64,000 nucleotides of DNA from Verrucomicrobiaceae bacterium (GCA_027484055.1 JAIXQH010000036.1:1-64000), one strand, 5' to 3'. Positions 36,148-46,238 are shown, counted from the first letter of the stretch. Notes: generated by a model not told the origin, from the letters alone. A program made the numbers and translations.

Positions 36148-36927
36148 GTGATTCAGTTTGCGGTGCTAGGCAGTGGAAGTGGTGGAAATGCGGCAGTCGT
36201 CGAGTCTGGTGGACTGCGCTTGATGATCGATGCTGGCTTGAGCGCCAAGCAGTTATGCATGAGGCTCCAAGCTGTGGGGGTCGAGCCGGGGTCTTTAGAC
36301 GGGATTTTACTAACCCATGAGCATGGTGACCATGTGCGTGGGCTGAAGGTCTTTCTCAAGCAGCATCCGGTCCCCGTTTTCACGACCCCGGCCACGGGTC
36401 GTGTGGTGCGGGAGGCGGGTATCGAGGGTGGGACTTGGAAGTATTTTGAAGCAGGTCAGGTTTTTGGGATCGGCGCACTCACGGTGGAAACCTTCGCGAT
36501 CCAGCACGATGCGGTGGATCCTGTGGGTTTTGTGATCGGCCACGGGCAGCGGCGACTTGGCTTCCTCTCCGACGCTGGATTTGTCACCCGCAGCATGACC
36601 GAGCGCCTCCGCGGCTTGGCCGGGCTGTTTTGCGAGGCGAACTATGACAGCGAACTGCTCGAAGCCGACACCAAGCGCCCATGGTCCATCAAGCAGCGGA
36701 TCAGCTCGCGGCACGGCCATTTATCCAACGAGCAGGTGACCGAGCTGATTCGAGAAATCGCCCATGCGGACTTGGGGCGGATCGTGCTCGGGCATTTGAG
36801 CTCAGATTGTAATAGTCCTGAGATGATTTTAGCGAAGCTTCGCACATGCCTAAATGAGCTCGGTCACCCTCACGTGGACTTGCATTGCGCGGGTCAGGAT
36901 GCGCCCACCGATTGGTTTGGATTTTAA
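36148..36927 (+). CDS. MBL-fold metallo-hydrolase (YycJ/WalJ-like)
   Basis: The GTG at 36148 begins the usual N terminus of the family (VIQFAVLGSGSGGNAAVV) and gives 259 aa. An upstream TTG at 36112 would add non-conserved residues. Zn-binding motif HEHGDH is present, followed by the later His/Asp positions in FLSDAGFV and GHLSSDCN. YycJ-type enzymes are metal-dependent 5' exonucleases/phosphodiesterases. The gene precedes the exported methyltransferase with 28 bases between. Confidence 0.88.
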   Translation: MIQFAVLGSGSGGNAAVVESGGLRLMIDAGLSAKQLCMRLQAVGVEPGSLDGILLTHEHGDHVRGLKVFLKQHPVPVFTTPATGRVVREAGIEGGTWKYFEAGQVFGIGALTVETFAIQHDAVDPVGFVIGHGQRRLGFLSDAGFVTRSMTERLRGLAGLFCEANYDSELLEADTKRPWSIKQRISSRHGHLSNEQVTELIREIAHADLGRIVLGHLSSDCNSPEMILAKLRTCLNELGHPHVDLHCAGQDAPTDWFGF

Positions 36928-36955
36928 CGGCGGTTCTGCCACCTTTGGCCAGCCC

Positions 36956-37690
36956 ATGAAATCCATCCCCATCACACTGAGCCTACTTTTACTGCTTCCT
37001 GTCCTCCATGGTGAGGATGAGCACCCCGCAGTAGCTGACAAAAATGCCCCATCCACTCAAGGCCAGGCCTCACCGGATGGGATTGGTAAATTTTTCCACG
37101 GTCGTGAAATCGCCAAGGTCATGGGCCACCCGGCGATCGGTTGGTTGGAACGGGATGAACGTGAGCGGGAAGAAGCGCCGACTCGGGTGATTGAAGCGTT
37201 AGCCCTCGCTCCGAATGCCGTCATCGCAGACATCGGCGCAGGCTCGGGCTATTACAGCTTCCGGATCGCGCCGAAGATCCCCTTTGGCAAGGTCATCGCC
37301 ATCGATATCCAACCGGAAATGCTGGAGTATTTAGAAAAGAAATCCGCTGAGCTGAAGCTGACGAATGTATCACCGCATCTCGGTGCGATCGACGACATCA
37401 AGCTAGCGGCGGAATCGATCGATGCCGCCTTGATGGTCGATGCATATCATGAATTTTCCCACCCGGCGGAGATGCTAGCGTCGCTGGTCAAGGCTCTGAA
37501 GCCAGGCGGAAAAGTGTTTCTCGTCGAGTATCGCGCGGAGGACCCGGAAGTCCCGATCAAGCGCTTGCACAAGATGACCGCCGCCCAGGCGAAGCTGGAG
37601 TTGGAATCTGCGGGGCTACGACTCAGCGCGAACCAAACTTGGCTGCCGTGGCAGCATTTTATGATTTTCGAAAAACCCATACAGCCCTAA
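36956..37690 (+). CDS. Exported class I SAM-dependent methyltransferase-like protein
   Basis: The start at 36956 opens with a signal peptide (MKSIPITLSLLLLLPVLHG, about 19 residues) and gives 244 aa. The mature domain has a Rossmann methyltransferase core with ADIGAGSGYYSFRIA (motif I), VIAIDIQPEML (motif II) and MVDAYHEF, followed by LKPGGKVFLVEY. A SAM-dependent enzyme in the periplasm is unexpected because SAM is cytosolic. Either the protein is a membrane-tethered cytoplasmic enzyme or it has another function. Related exported methyltransferase-like proteins occur in Planctomycetes and Verrucomicrobia. Its stop overlaps that of the convergent gene. Confidence 0.83.
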   Translation: MKSIPITLSLLLLLPVLHGEDEHPAVADKNAPSTQGQASPDGIGKFFHGREIAKVMGHPAIGWLERDEREREEAPTRVIEALALAPNAVIADIGAGSGYYSFRIAPKIPFGKVIAIDIQPEMLEYLEKKSAELKLTNVSPHLGAIDDIKLAAESIDAALMVDAYHEFSHPAEMLASLVKALKPGGKVFLVEYRAEDPEVPIKRLHKMTAAQAKLELESAGLRLSANQTWLPWQHFMIFEKPIQP

Positions 37691-38427
37691 CGCATGAGCA
37701 CCGGCAGGGGGGCTCCAGGGTTCACCTTGAGGGGCGGCTCGATGCTGAATGAGCCAACATTTCCTAGCGGATAAAGCCCGTAAGCGATCGGCGCGACCGT
37801 GAGTATCAGCGCGGTTTCTCCATCCTCAACGACTGTCGAGCAATGGATCACCACCGCACAGTTCGGGCTTTTTTTAATGCTCAAGGTCTCGCCTACCTTG
37901 AATGCTGCGGCTTTATCCACCTGAGCGGTGGGGAAAAGATACTCGACCCACACCGGGTAAGGCATCGGCTTGGTGAAATCATCTGGACTGACTAGCGCCT
38001 GCGCGCGGACGACGATTCCCTGTTGGAAAAAATCCTGCGGCGTCATTTTACGCGCCTCCTTGATTTGGAAGTCTCCTTCCACATAGGTGATGTAAAGGGG
38101 ACGATCGAAATTCGTTAGGTAGTTCCGCATGAGCAAGGCATTCGCCTGTGCTTGCTGAGTCTTGGTGTAGCCAAAGTATTTCCGGTAAAGTTCTTTAGGT
38201 GCTAGGGCATTACCGGTGGGCACATCCACCACGCTGTAGCGCTTCATCACGGGCAGACGCCCGAGTTTACCAAGAATCGCGTAATTTCTGGGGATTTCCG
38301 GGTTCCCGAAAACGTCTAGGCAGACGACCCAACTGATGATTGCGAAGCACAGCGCAAGTGCGTTCGCAAGGAGCCACCAAAAGTAGGCCGGGCGGCTGGG
38401 TGCTGGCTCTTCGACGTTACGAGGCAC
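37687..38427 (-). CDS. Membrane-anchored protein of unknown function
   Basis: The 246-aa protein starts at GTG 38427. One N-terminal transmembrane helix (WWLLANALALCFAIISWVVCL, about residues 17-38) is followed by a soluble extracytoplasmic domain of about 200 residues of mixed alpha/beta character with many aromatic residues. I do not recognise a family. The neighbour upstream on the same strand is an IscA-type protein 16 bases away, so they may be cotranscribed. Confidence 0.7.
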   Translation of the reverse strand: MPRNVEEPAPSRPAYFWWLLANALALCFAIISWVVCLDVFGNPEIPRNYAILGKLGRLPVMKRYSVVDVPTGNALAPKELYRKYFGYTKTQQAQANALLMRNYLTNFDRPLYITYVEGDFQIKEARKMTPQDFFQQGIVVRAQALVSPDDFTKPMPYPVWVEYLFPTAQVDKAAAFKVGETLSIKKSPNCAVVIHCSTVVEDGETALILTVAPIAYGLYPLGNVGSFSIEPPLKVNPGAPLPVLMR

Positions 38428-38443
38428 GATGATTCAGGAAAAA

Positions 38444-38824
38444 TTAATGGCTACCACAGGCTTCGCCATCCGGCACGGTTTCCGCTCCGCTGGGTTCTTC
38501 CACGCTTTCAAAGGATGTGCCACACCCGCAAGAGCGGGCGGCTTTGGGGTTGTGAATTTTAAATCCCGCATCCGTTAAATCATCTGAATAATCGACTTCG
38601 CAGCCCGCAAGCCGATCAAGGCTGTCGGCGGCCACGATCACTCGCGCGGCACCAGATTCCACCACCACGTCGCCGGGCTCCGGCAGTTCCACTTTCATCT
38701 CATACTGCCACCCGGCACAGCCGCCGCGGCGGACTGCGAGGCGCAAACCAGATTCGGGTGACGGTGCGCGACTGGCTAGAAGCTTGCCGAGCTCTTCGAT
38801 TGCCTTGGGAGTGAGTGTGATCAT
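38444..38824 (-). CDS. IscA/ErpA-type iron-sulfur carrier (HesB-like)
   Basis: The ATG at 38824 gives 126 aa. The HesB/IscA pattern is visible: MITLTPKAIEELGKLL start, the first Cys in RRGGCAGWQYEM and the C-terminal Cys pair in RSCGCGTSF. These three Cys normally bind the Fe-S cluster or iron. A C-terminal extension of about 20 acidic residues including another Cys (EACGSH) follows the usual end. It probably delivers Fe-S clusters in the cytoplasm. The window holds several Fe-S proteins that would need this. Confidence 0.92.
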   Translation of the reverse strand: MITLTPKAIEELGKLLASRAPSPESGLRLAVRRGGCAGWQYEMKVELPEPGDVVVESGAARVIVAADSLDRLAGCEVDYSDDLTDAGFKIHNPKAARSCGCGTSFESVEEPSGAETVPDGEACGSH

Positions 38825-39059
38825 GCTGCGGCAGAAGCTTACGGGTGTTCTTCTAAATTTGACACTGGAAATCTCAATCTGACTCAATTCTGCGAATTTC
38901 CCGGTGAACGATGATTTCTCCGGCCACCATTTTGGAAAAAGAAAGAACTTGACCAGACATCGCTTCAACTCTTCAGTCCGCCCCGCCCGTGATTTTTTCG
39001 CAGAGCCCGTAGGCTAGGTGGAGTGTCTCCTAATTTTTGATTTCAGCGTCTTTTATTCC

Positions 39060-41132
39060 ATGTCATCATCCAATTCTCCTTCAAAAAAAGCCATTGTGAA
39101 ACCTAAGGTCAAGGTTCCAAGCGTCCAAACTCCGAAGGAGAAATCCAAGACCGATCTACCCGAGGCGAAAGCCACCAAGGCCACCAAGACCAAGAAGCCC
39201 GCAGTCGTCGTCCCGACGATTGAAGCCCTCGTTAAGGCTGCCAGCGCGAAAGAGAAGCCCGCTGCCGTCACCAAGCCCGCGCCTGCGGTGAAAGCCCCCG
39301 TCAAGGCTGCGGTCAAAACACCCGCAAAACCCGCCGAGAAGGCTCCCGCAAAACCTACCGAGAAGGCACCTGCAAAATCCGCCGCGACAGCACCCGTTAA
39401 AGCCGCTGTCGAGCTTAAGCCAAAAGCCGCGAAACCCGCCCCTGCGGCTCCAGTCGCCGCCAAGCCGAAAGAGATCAAGGAAACCAAAGCTGTCGTCAAA
39501 GCACCAGAGACCCCAAAACGCCGGATCGACACCCCTGAAATCCAGGAAAAAATCCGCGAACTCATCAAGCTCGCCAAGGAACAGGACTACCTGACCTACG
39601 ACGACATCAACGAAATCCTCCCCAACGATCTCGTCGATCCCGATGACGTGGAAGCCATCATGGAGCGCCTGCGCAACATGGAGTTCGACATCATCGACGC
39701 CTCCGAAGTGGACCGCTACAAGGACAAGAAGCGCGACGAGGGAGACGGCGACGAAGAAGACGTCAAAGCCGACCAGAAGCTCGACATCCTCGACGACCCC
39801 GTCCGGATGTATCTCAAACAAATGGGCCAAGTCCCCCTGCTCACCCGCGAGCAGGAAGTGGAAATTTCCAAACGCATCGAAGACGCCGAGATCGAAGTGG
39901 CCAAGCACCTTCACCTCTTCGGTTTTGTGACCGACTCCTACCTCGAACTCGCCGACAAGCTCAACAAAGGCAAAGAACGCTTCGACCGCGTCATTCTCGA
40001 CAAGAAAATCGAATCCCGCGAGCGTTACATGAAGGGTCTGCCCAAGCTCTGCGATCAGCTCAAAGTCCTCCACGCCGAGAACGAAGATCTTTTCCGCCAG
40101 CTTACCGTCAAAAACCCCAGAGGGAAAAAGAAGCTCGAAGAAGAGTTCCAAAAGAACCTCCAGACCCTCAACCGCGTCTTTACCCGCTTCTACTACAAGC
40201 AAAAAGTCGTGGAAGACTTCTGCGAGCAAGTGGACGAGTACATGCAGAAATTCTGGAAATACGGTCGCAAGCTACAAACCGATCCCGAGGATAAAGAATT
40301 TCAAACCAAACTGCGCGAGATCCAACAACGCACTTGGCACACCCTCGAGTCCTTCGAGGCCGCTAACAAACTGCTCCGTCATTGGCTCAAGGAAGCCCTC
40401 AAGGCCAAGACCGAAATGGTCGAGGCGAACCTTCGCCTCGTCATTTCGATCGCCAAAAAATACACCAACCGCGGACTCTCGTTCCTCGACCTCATCCAAG
40501 AAGGCAACATGGGTCTCATGAAGGCGGTCGAGAAATTCGAATACCGCCGCGGCTACAAGTTTTCCACCTACGCCACCTGGTGGATTCGCCAAGCCATCAC
40601 CCGTTCCATCGCTGACCAAGCGCGGACGATCCGCATCCCGGTCCACATGATCGAGACGATCAACAAGCTGATGCGCGTGCAAAAGCAGCTCGTCCAAGAA
40701 TACGGTCGCGAACCATCCCCGGAAGAAATCGCCGAGGAAATCCACCTTCCCGTCGAGCGGGTCCGCGCGGTCCTGAAAATGGCCCAACAGCCGATTTCAC
40801 TCCAAGCCCCTGTTGGCGACTCGGACGACACCTCGTTTGGTGATTTCATCGAAGACAAAGCCGCCGACAACCCGATGGAAGAAGCCGGCTTCTCCATGCT
40901 CAAGGACAAGATCAAGGACGTGCTCGACACCCTAACCGAGCGCGAACGCGAAGTCCTCGAGCAACGCTTCGGCCTCAAGGACGGCTACAGCCGCACTCTC
41001 GAAGAAGTCGGTCGCCAGTTCCAAGTCACCCGCGAACGGATTCGTCAAATCGAAGCCAAAGCCCTCCGGAAAATGCGTCACCCTACCCGGATTCGCAAAC
41101 TCGAAGGCTTCATTGAGCTGCCTGGAGCTTAA
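39060..41132 (+). CDS. rpoD: Primary RNA polymerase sigma-70 factor RpoD
   Basis: The ATG at 39060 gives 690 aa. Residues 1 to about 150 form a low-complexity Lys/Ala/Pro-rich stretch ([18 protein letters not shown] type), then region 1.1-like helices. Region 1.2 begins [17 protein letters not shown]; region 2 holds [20 protein letters not shown] and the -10 helix [14 protein letters not shown]. Region 3 follows, and region 4 is the [24 protein letters not shown] charged spacer of about 120-130 residues between 1.2 and 2 is the non-conserved region. It is the housekeeping sigma factor; the basic N-terminal tail is unusual outside Verrucomicrobiota-like genomes. Confidence 0.97.
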   Translation: MSSSNSPSKKAIVKPKVKVPSVQTPKEKSKTDLPEAKATKATKTKKPAVVVPTIEALVKAASAKEKPAAVTKPAPAVKAPVKAAVKTPAKPAEKAPAKPTEKAPAKSAATAPVKAAVELKPKAAKPAPAAPVAAKPKEIKETKAVVKAPETPKRRIDTPEIQEKIRELIKLAKEQDYLTYDDINEILPNDLVDPDDVEAIMERLRNMEFDIIDASEVDRYKDKKRDEGDGDEEDVKADQKLDILDDPVRMYLKQMGQVPLLTREQEVEISKRIEDAEIEVAKHLHLFGFVTDSYLELADKLNKGKERFDRVILDKKIESRERYMKGLPKLCDQLKVLHAENEDLFRQLTVKNPRGKKKLEEEFQKNLQTLNRVFTRFYYKQKVVEDFCEQVDEYMQKFWKYGRKLQTDPEDKEFQTKLREIQQRTWHTLESFEAANKLLRHWLKEALKAKTEMVEANLRLVISIAKKYTNRGLSFLDLIQEGNMGLMKAVEKFEYRRGYKFSTYATWWIRQAITRSIADQARTIRIPVHMIETINKLMRVQKQLVQEYGREPSPEEIAEEIHLPVERVRAVLKMAQQPISLQAPVGDSDDTSFGDFIEDKAADNPMEEAGFSMLKDKIKDVLDTLTEREREVLEQRFGLKDGYSRTLEEVGRQFQVTRERIRQIEAKALRKMRHPTRIRKLEGFIELPGA

Positions 41133-41196
41133 GATTCTCCGTCCAAAGGGCTTCTAAATCCGTCGTCACCTTCAAGCTTGTCTCGGAAAGGTGAAT

Positions 41197-42777
41197 ATGC
41201 AGAGTGAGCGGGTGATTCGCTGTCTCATCCCGCTGCTGCTCGCTCTCCTGACCCCAGTGGGTTACGCAGGGATGAGTGCAACTCAAGTCACCAGCGTGCT
41301 CATCCAAGCCATTTCCCGGGCCCGGATGATTGAGCCGAAAGCCGTCATCGCGGTGGTGGACAGTGAGGGCTACGTGCTCTGTGTCTGGAGTGTGGACGGA
41401 GCACCAGATGCCAATGCGGTGCTGGACGCCATCACCAAAGCGGGATCAGCAGCTTTTTTGAGCAGTGATCAGAATGCGTTCACCTCGCGCACGGCGGGTT
41501 TCATTGTGCAGCAGCATTTCCCACCAGGGATTAAAAATCGCCCGAACGGCCCGCTCGTCGGGGTGAATTTCTCGAACCTCGCCTTCACCGATGTGAATCG
41601 CTTTAAAAATCCAAACTCGGGATACATCGCCAATTTCACCAGCGGGATCAATGGTGACCCTATCGTTGGGCCAGCTCCCCTGACTGGCCTTGCAGGATCT
41701 CCGGGCGGGGTGCCCTTATACAGCGGCGGGAAACTCATCGGCGGCGTGGGCGTGGCGGGACAGACACGTGCACCCGCGGGTAGCGTTTTCTCTGCCCTAG
41801 CTGACATTCAAACTCAGAGCTCGCAACGCTATGACCCTGACGAAGATGTCGCACTTGCAGGGCAGGTCGGGTTCCAGCCCACAGCCTCGATTTTTGGGTC
41901 TAACGTTTTGATCGATGGCATCCGCGTGCCGTACACCATCGGCAGCACTCGCCTTGGCACCTTGCAGCCACTTGGTACGGTCGGCAGTTTTGTTCCTCCT
42001 TATGGGTTGGTGAGTTCCCCGGTCGTCGCCTACCCGACTGGTTCCTTCGGTGGGCAAGTCTGTGAAATCCGCTCACCCATTATCGCGGATCCGCTCGGCG
42101 GCTTGATCAGCGGCCAGCCTCGCTTGTCCGCGAGTGAGGTGACGGACATCCTTTCCAAGGCATCCGCTCGCGCGAAAATCACTCGTGCGGGGATACGTTT
42201 ACCTGCCGGAAAGGCCGCGCAGACCTTCATCACGGTGGTGAATTGTCCTGGGACAGCGGGACAGGCACCCGCCATTCTTGGGACGCTTCGCACACCGGGA
42301 GCGACCGTTTTCAGTTGGGACGTCGCAACTCAAAAGGCACGCACGGCGGTATTCTTTTCGACGAACACCCAAGCATTTTCATCCCGCACGGTCGGCTACC
42401 TGTCCCAACAATTTTTCCCACCTGGGATCGCCAACACGGCGCCTGGGCCGTTTTATCAATTGCAGGAACGGTTTTCGCTGCTCCCAGTTGGAGTGCCAAA
42501 TCCTCTCAATGGAGTATCACTCACTAGCGCCCTAACCGTTCCAAATCCGAATCTACCCAATAGCATGACCATCTTTCCCGGGGGCTTTCCGCTCTATCGG
42601 AATGGGGTTTTAATCGGTGCGATAGGCGTCAGCGGAGATGGGATTGATCAAGACGACCTCATCGCCGCAGCAGGCACGGTTGGATTTCTACCGCCAGATG
42701 GGATTCGTGCCGACCGGCAGCAGTATAAAGGCGCTCGTCTGCCTTACGCGAAATTTCCCCGCAACCCAGACCTCTGA
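41197..42777 (+). CDS. Exported protein with two GlcG/HbpS (DUF336) domains
   Basis: The ATG at 41197 follows a good ribosome site (GGAAAGG at 41185-41191) and begins with a signal peptide (about residues 1-25, ending GYAG). Two DUF336 units follow, at about 30-215 and 305-520. Each starts with S-A-T/S-x-V-T-x-(V/I)-L and includes a V-D-x-E-G or similar strand, a SRTAGF/SRTVGY motif before QQxFPPGI, and a GGVPLY/GGFPLYRNG end before a GVGV/IGVSG strand. Single-domain members bind haem (HbpS) or act in glycolate use; the double form has no known role. Periplasmic location is likely. Confidence 0.85.
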   Translation: MQSERVIRCLIPLLLALLTPVGYAGMSATQVTSVLIQAISRARMIEPKAVIAVVDSEGYVLCVWSVDGAPDANAVLDAITKAGSAAFLSSDQNAFTSRTAGFIVQQHFPPGIKNRPNGPLVGVNFSNLAFTDVNRFKNPNSGYIANFTSGINGDPIVGPAPLTGLAGSPGGVPLYSGGKLIGGVGVAGQTRAPAGSVFSALADIQTQSSQRYDPDEDVALAGQVGFQPTASIFGSNVLIDGIRVPYTIGSTRLGTLQPLGTVGSFVPPYGLVSSPVVAYPTGSFGGQVCEIRSPIIADPLGGLISGQPRLSASEVTDILSKASARAKITRAGIRLPAGKAAQTFITVVNCPGTAGQAPAILGTLRTPGATVFSWDVATQKARTAVFFSTNTQAFSSRTVGYLSQQFFPPGIANTAPGPFYQLQERFSLLPVGVPNPLNGVSLTSALTVPNPNLPNSMTIFPGGFPLYRNGVLIGAIGVSGDGIDQDDLIAAAGTVGFLPPDGIRADRQQYKGARLPYAKFPRNPDL

Positions 42778-42782
42778 ATTTC

Positions 42783-43136
42783 TCAGGACATCATTCCGAA
42801 GGCGAGGACGATCACATAGCCAAGTTTACACATCAAGTGAAGACTCTGGTCGGTCACATAGCCAAACTTACCTTCGCCTTTTCCGAGATCAATCAGCCAG
42901 TGCAGACAGAGTTCAACGACACCGAGCACTACACTGCCAGAAACGAACCAGACACCACCGGCTTGGACGAGTGAATGAGCCGTTAGGGCGATGAACCATT
43001 CGGAAGCATTGCCTGCCTGACTCCGGCACTTCATGCGCGCTAGGTAATCCCCTTGTAGCGGGTAGTCTGCAAGCGCATGGGCGATCGCAAATGCGAAAAA
43101 TAAAGCAAAGGGGCCTGAATCAGTGAGGATATGCAC
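42783..43136 (-). CDS. DUF3307 integral membrane protein
   Basis: The 117-aa protein starts at GTG 43136. Three or four short hydrophobic segments carry the family pattern: AIAHALADYPLQGDYLA, then ALTAHSLVQAG and ELCLHWLIDLGKGEG. His and Asp residues in these segments are conserved in DUF3307. No function is established for the family. It converges on the DUF336 gene with a five-base gap. Confidence 0.82.
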   Translation of the reverse strand: MHILTDSGPFALFFAFAIAHALADYPLQGDYLARMKCRSQAGNASEWFIALTAHSLVQAGGVWFVSGSVVLGVVELCLHWLIDLGKGEGKFGYVTDQSLHLMCKLGYVIVLAFGMMS

Positions 43137-43294
43137 TCGTGGGTTTTCTATGAATCATGAAACAACTGCATCTCCTGATGACCGACCATCGGTAATTCGC
43201 GCGGAAGAGATGACATGCTCATGGCACTATGTGATGAATGTGATCGCTAGACCTTGGCATGACCAGTCAGAAAATCGAGCACTGAAAAGTTGCC

Positions 43295-45256
43295 TCACTT
43301 CGTCGTCATCACGATGGCTCCCTCTGCATCCCGCTCGAATGACCTGAGATGATTTAAAACCACTTCTTCGTCCCCAATCCCGAACAACCGAACCGCATTC
43401 CGCCGTCCCTTGACTCGGACCTCGCCTAGATCTATCGCACCATCCTCTAAGCCAGAGGCTCGTTTCACCTCTTCCGAATAGATCACCTCGCAATGGAAAG
43501 CCTTGGTCAAGCCCTCTAGCCGGGAGGCGAGATTCACTGTGTCCCCGATGACTCCAAATTCGGTCCGCTCAGGTGAGCCAATCTCGCCCGCGATGGCTTC
43601 TCCTAGATGCAGTCCCACTCCAATTTGAAATGGTGACTTCCCCGCCGCTAGCCAAGTCGCATTCATTTGGGCAAGCACCCCGATCATGTCCCGCGCGGCC
43701 AAAATCGCTTTACGTGCATGGTCCTCTTCATTTCCACCGCCCAACGCCCCCCAGTGCGCCATCACCGCATCACCGATGAATTTGTCCAACGTTCCCCCAT
43801 GACGGAAGATCACCTCGACCATGCGGGTGAGGTATTCATTAAGCTGTTTCACAAGTTCCCCGGGATCGGTCTGCTCGGAGCGCTCGGTGAAGCCGCGGAC
43901 GTCTGAAAATAGCACGACGACCCGCCGTTTCACTCCCGCCGCCGTCACCTGCCAGTCATCCTGCTGGTCAATCATCGCATCCGCCACATCCCGCGACACA
44001 AAACGCCGGAAGTCCCGCCGCAAGCGTCCTTTCTCCAGTCGCTCTGTCACCATTTCAAACGACTGCGCGACCAACCAGCCGACGACTAGAGACAAGATTC
44101 CACCCGAGATGAGCAGCAGTAGCGAAAACGAAGTTCCCGCCCAGAGCGCGAGTCCAGCCACACAACAAATCATCCCCATCAACCCAAAGACAGATAGCAC
44201 AGGACGCCTCACCCACCGGGTCCATGCGAGGGCGAGAAGGCCAAGTAGAATCATTCCCGGCCAAGGACTGCTCACGCGGTGAATGAATGCCTTATCAATT
44301 CCGCAAGCGATTGCCTGCAAATGGAGCTGCGGCCCAGTGATTGGCCCCATCGGCGTATTATGGAGATCGTGGAACCTCGGAGCCACCGGACCGATCATGA
44401 CCACCTTATCCCGGAAAAATTTGCCACCCTTGTAATTCAGGGCCCAATATTTTTCCGAGAAAATCTCAAAGATGCTTCTAGGCGCATAAAGTTCTAACGC
44501 ACCCGTTTCCCTGTTGCCTGCTAGACGTAATTCTTGATCACCTGTCGGCACTTCCAAGCCCATCGCATGGATCACTTCCGCCGCGAGTGAGCGATATTCC
44601 CGCTCGCCATTGAGGCGCGCTCCATTGTTTTCGATGCCTTGGGTCGTCGTGTAGCGAGCGCTCCTTACCAAGCCGTCGTTAGGATCTAATTTGAAATTTG
44701 AAAACCCAACACGAGGCTCAGTCTCACCATCCAGGAATGCACGATAGGGCTCGATAAGGCTGTATTCATTACCATGCTCCTCTGCCCCGCCTTGACTGAA
44801 GGTGGAAACCAGCACGACCCGACCTGGATAGCGCTGGATCGCCGCCGCAAGCTCCGCATCGGCCTCTGGCTCACTGGCACTCGAAAAAATGAGGTCTAAA
44901 ATGATCAATTTCGCTCCAGCACCCGCTAGACGGTCGATCGCTTGTGCCCATACCCTTCGGTCCCAAGGGAAGCGCGTGCTCATCATCGACAAGGTCGGAC
45001 TCGCCGCGACCTCTGCAGGATCGAGCGCATCCAGCGCCAGACTGGCTTCATCAATGCCCAGCAGCACCAACTCCTTCTTCTCTGGCGGACCGCTCGTGTT
45101 GCGTATGATCCAATCACCCAGCGCACGATCTGTCCGATCAATTAAGGCCCGACCGACCGGGAAAACCCCGAACCCCAGCATCACCACCGCGATGCCTACG
45201 AGGCAGGCCAAACTCTTGCGCCAAGGTTTTAAGAGGGTCAAAGTAGTGCTTGTCAT
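43295..45256 (-). CDS. CHASE2-domain adenylate/guanylate cyclase
   Basis: The ATG at 45256 gives 653 aa (a GTG ten codons upstream is possible). An N-terminal transmembrane helix (about 12-32) precedes an extracytoplasmic CHASE2 domain (about 35-310: FPWDRRVWAQAIDRLAGAG, DGLVRSARYTT, KVVMIGPVAP). Three further membrane helices (about 325-400) and a class III cyclase domain (about 450-620) follow. The cyclase has the metal-binding VVLFSDVRGFT and KFIGDAVMAHW. It diverges from an outer-membrane barrel gene and a FecR gene. It may make the cyclic nucleotide that the nearby cNMP-binding Fe-S protein could sense. Confidence 0.93.
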   Translation of the reverse strand: MTSTTLTLLKPWRKSLACLVGIAVVMLGFGVFPVGRALIDRTDRALGDWIIRNTSGPPEKKELVLLGIDEASLALDALDPAEVAASPTLSMMSTRFPWDRRVWAQAIDRLAGAGAKLIILDLIFSSASEPEADAELAAAIQRYPGRVVLVSTFSQGGAEEHGNEYSLIEPYRAFLDGETEPRVGFSNFKLDPNDGLVRSARYTTTQGIENNGARLNGEREYRSLAAEVIHAMGLEVPTGDQELRLAGNRETGALELYAPRSIFEIFSEKYWALNYKGGKFFRDKVVMIGPVAPRFHDLHNTPMGPITGPQLHLQAIACGIDKAFIHRVSSPWPGMILLGLLALAWTRWVRRPVLSVFGLMGMICCVAGLALWAGTSFSLLLLISGGILSLVVGWLVAQSFEMVTERLEKGRLRRDFRRFVSRDVADAMIDQQDDWQVTAAGVKRRVVVLFSDVRGFTERSEQTDPGELVKQLNEYLTRMVEVIFRHGGTLDKFIGDAVMAHWGALGGGNEEDHARKAILAARDMIGVLAQMNATWLAAGKSPFQIGVGLHLGEAIAGEIGSPERTEFGVIGDTVNLASRLEGLTKAFHCEVIYSEEVKRASGLEDGAIDLGEVRVKGRRNAVRLFGIGDEEVVLNHLRSFERDAEGAIVMTTK

Positions 45257-45291
45257 CTTAATTTTAGATAGGTAAGCATGCCTCACTAGAT

Positions 45292-46233
45292 ATGAAAAAC
45301 CCCTATCTCGCTCTATTTCCCGTTTTATTATGCACCCCTGTCAATGCGGATGTTTTGACAAATCTGAATTCATTTTTCGGCTCATCTCGTCCTGATTACG
45401 ATTCTGCGTCCATTCAGCCAACCTCCGCCGCAGGGAAACCCGGCTATGCTCCATTTTCACCCGCAGACTCGGATTTTGGTGTGCAGCAGGTTCTTGGTTC
45501 CTACAACGGACTGCCTCCGGTCAACGTCACCTTCAACACCAGCGTCAATTACACCAATAACGCACCCGGTCAGACGGCCTTCGATGATGATGCCGCTTGG
45601 TTTTCCGCGAGCCGTCTCGCCGCTTCGTGGCGCCCTAAAATCACTCATGGCTGGTACGCTGACCTTGGACTTTCGCAGGAGGCTTTACTGTTTGAAGGCA
45701 ATAAAGCCGTCGATTTCGAAAATTTCCAGCCTTACGCCGGAGTGGTCAAATCCATCCCTGATCTCGACGACTTGGTCATCTTCACCCGCTACGAATACCA
45801 GCGGATCACCACCGGTAGCATCTCGGACAGCAGCTACAGCGCCCAGCGAATCCGGGCCGGACTCCAAAAAGATCTGATTCTAACTTCCCGTTATCAGTTG
45901 TCCGCAGGAATAGACGCCGCCTTCGATTTAGAGGCCGATGCCGAGAGCCAGCAGCGCAATACCTACTCGGCTGACGTCAGCTTCACCTACTGGCTCGCAG
46001 ACCACCTCAGCTCTACTGCTTCCTACACCGCAGCGCAGTGGGACTTTAACAATGGCGGGCGTGAAGACTGGAATCACATCCTCGGCGTAGAACTCACTTG
46101 GACCCCACGCGAGAACTTAAGCATCTATGCAAATCTGGTCTATTCCAACCACGACTCGAACTCAGCCTTCGGGGCAAACGACTTTGAAGCATGGCAATCT
46201 GGAATCGGATTTGGCCTCAACTACTCATTCTAA
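45292..46233 (+). CDS. Outer-membrane beta-barrel protein
   Basis: The 313-aa protein has a signal peptide (about 1-19, ending VNA), no internal membrane helix, and alternating amphipathic strands through to the terminal Phe (GLNYSF). The region VNVTFNTSVNYTNNAPGQ and the repeated aromatic turns fit a 12- to 14-stranded barrel. It starts 35 bases from the divergent CHASE2 cyclase and is followed after 5 bases by a FecR-domain gene. A cyclase-barrel-FecR set suggests envelope sensing. No specific family is recognised. Confidence 0.75.
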   Translation: MKNPYLALFPVLLCTPVNADVLTNLNSFFGSSRPDYDSASIQPTSAAGKPGYAPFSPADSDFGVQQVLGSYNGLPPVNVTFNTSVNYTNNAPGQTAFDDDAAWFSASRLAASWRPKITHGWYADLGLSQEALLFEGNKAVDFENFQPYAGVVKSIPDLDDLVIFTRYEYQRITTGSISDSSYSAQRIRAGLQKDLILTSRYQLSAGIDAAFDLEADAESQQRNTYSADVSFTYWLADHLSSTASYTAAQWDFNNGGREDWNHILGVELTWTPRENLSIYANLVYSNHDSNSAFGANDFEAWQSGIGFGLNYSF

Positions 46234-46238
46234 CTCCT

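Noticed and set aside
39156-40229. 357-codon minus-strand frame opposite rpoD, rich in Phe, Leu, Glu and Val
   Set aside because: It mirrors the K/A/P- and E/D-rich coding of rpoD; no recognisable domain and no independent support.
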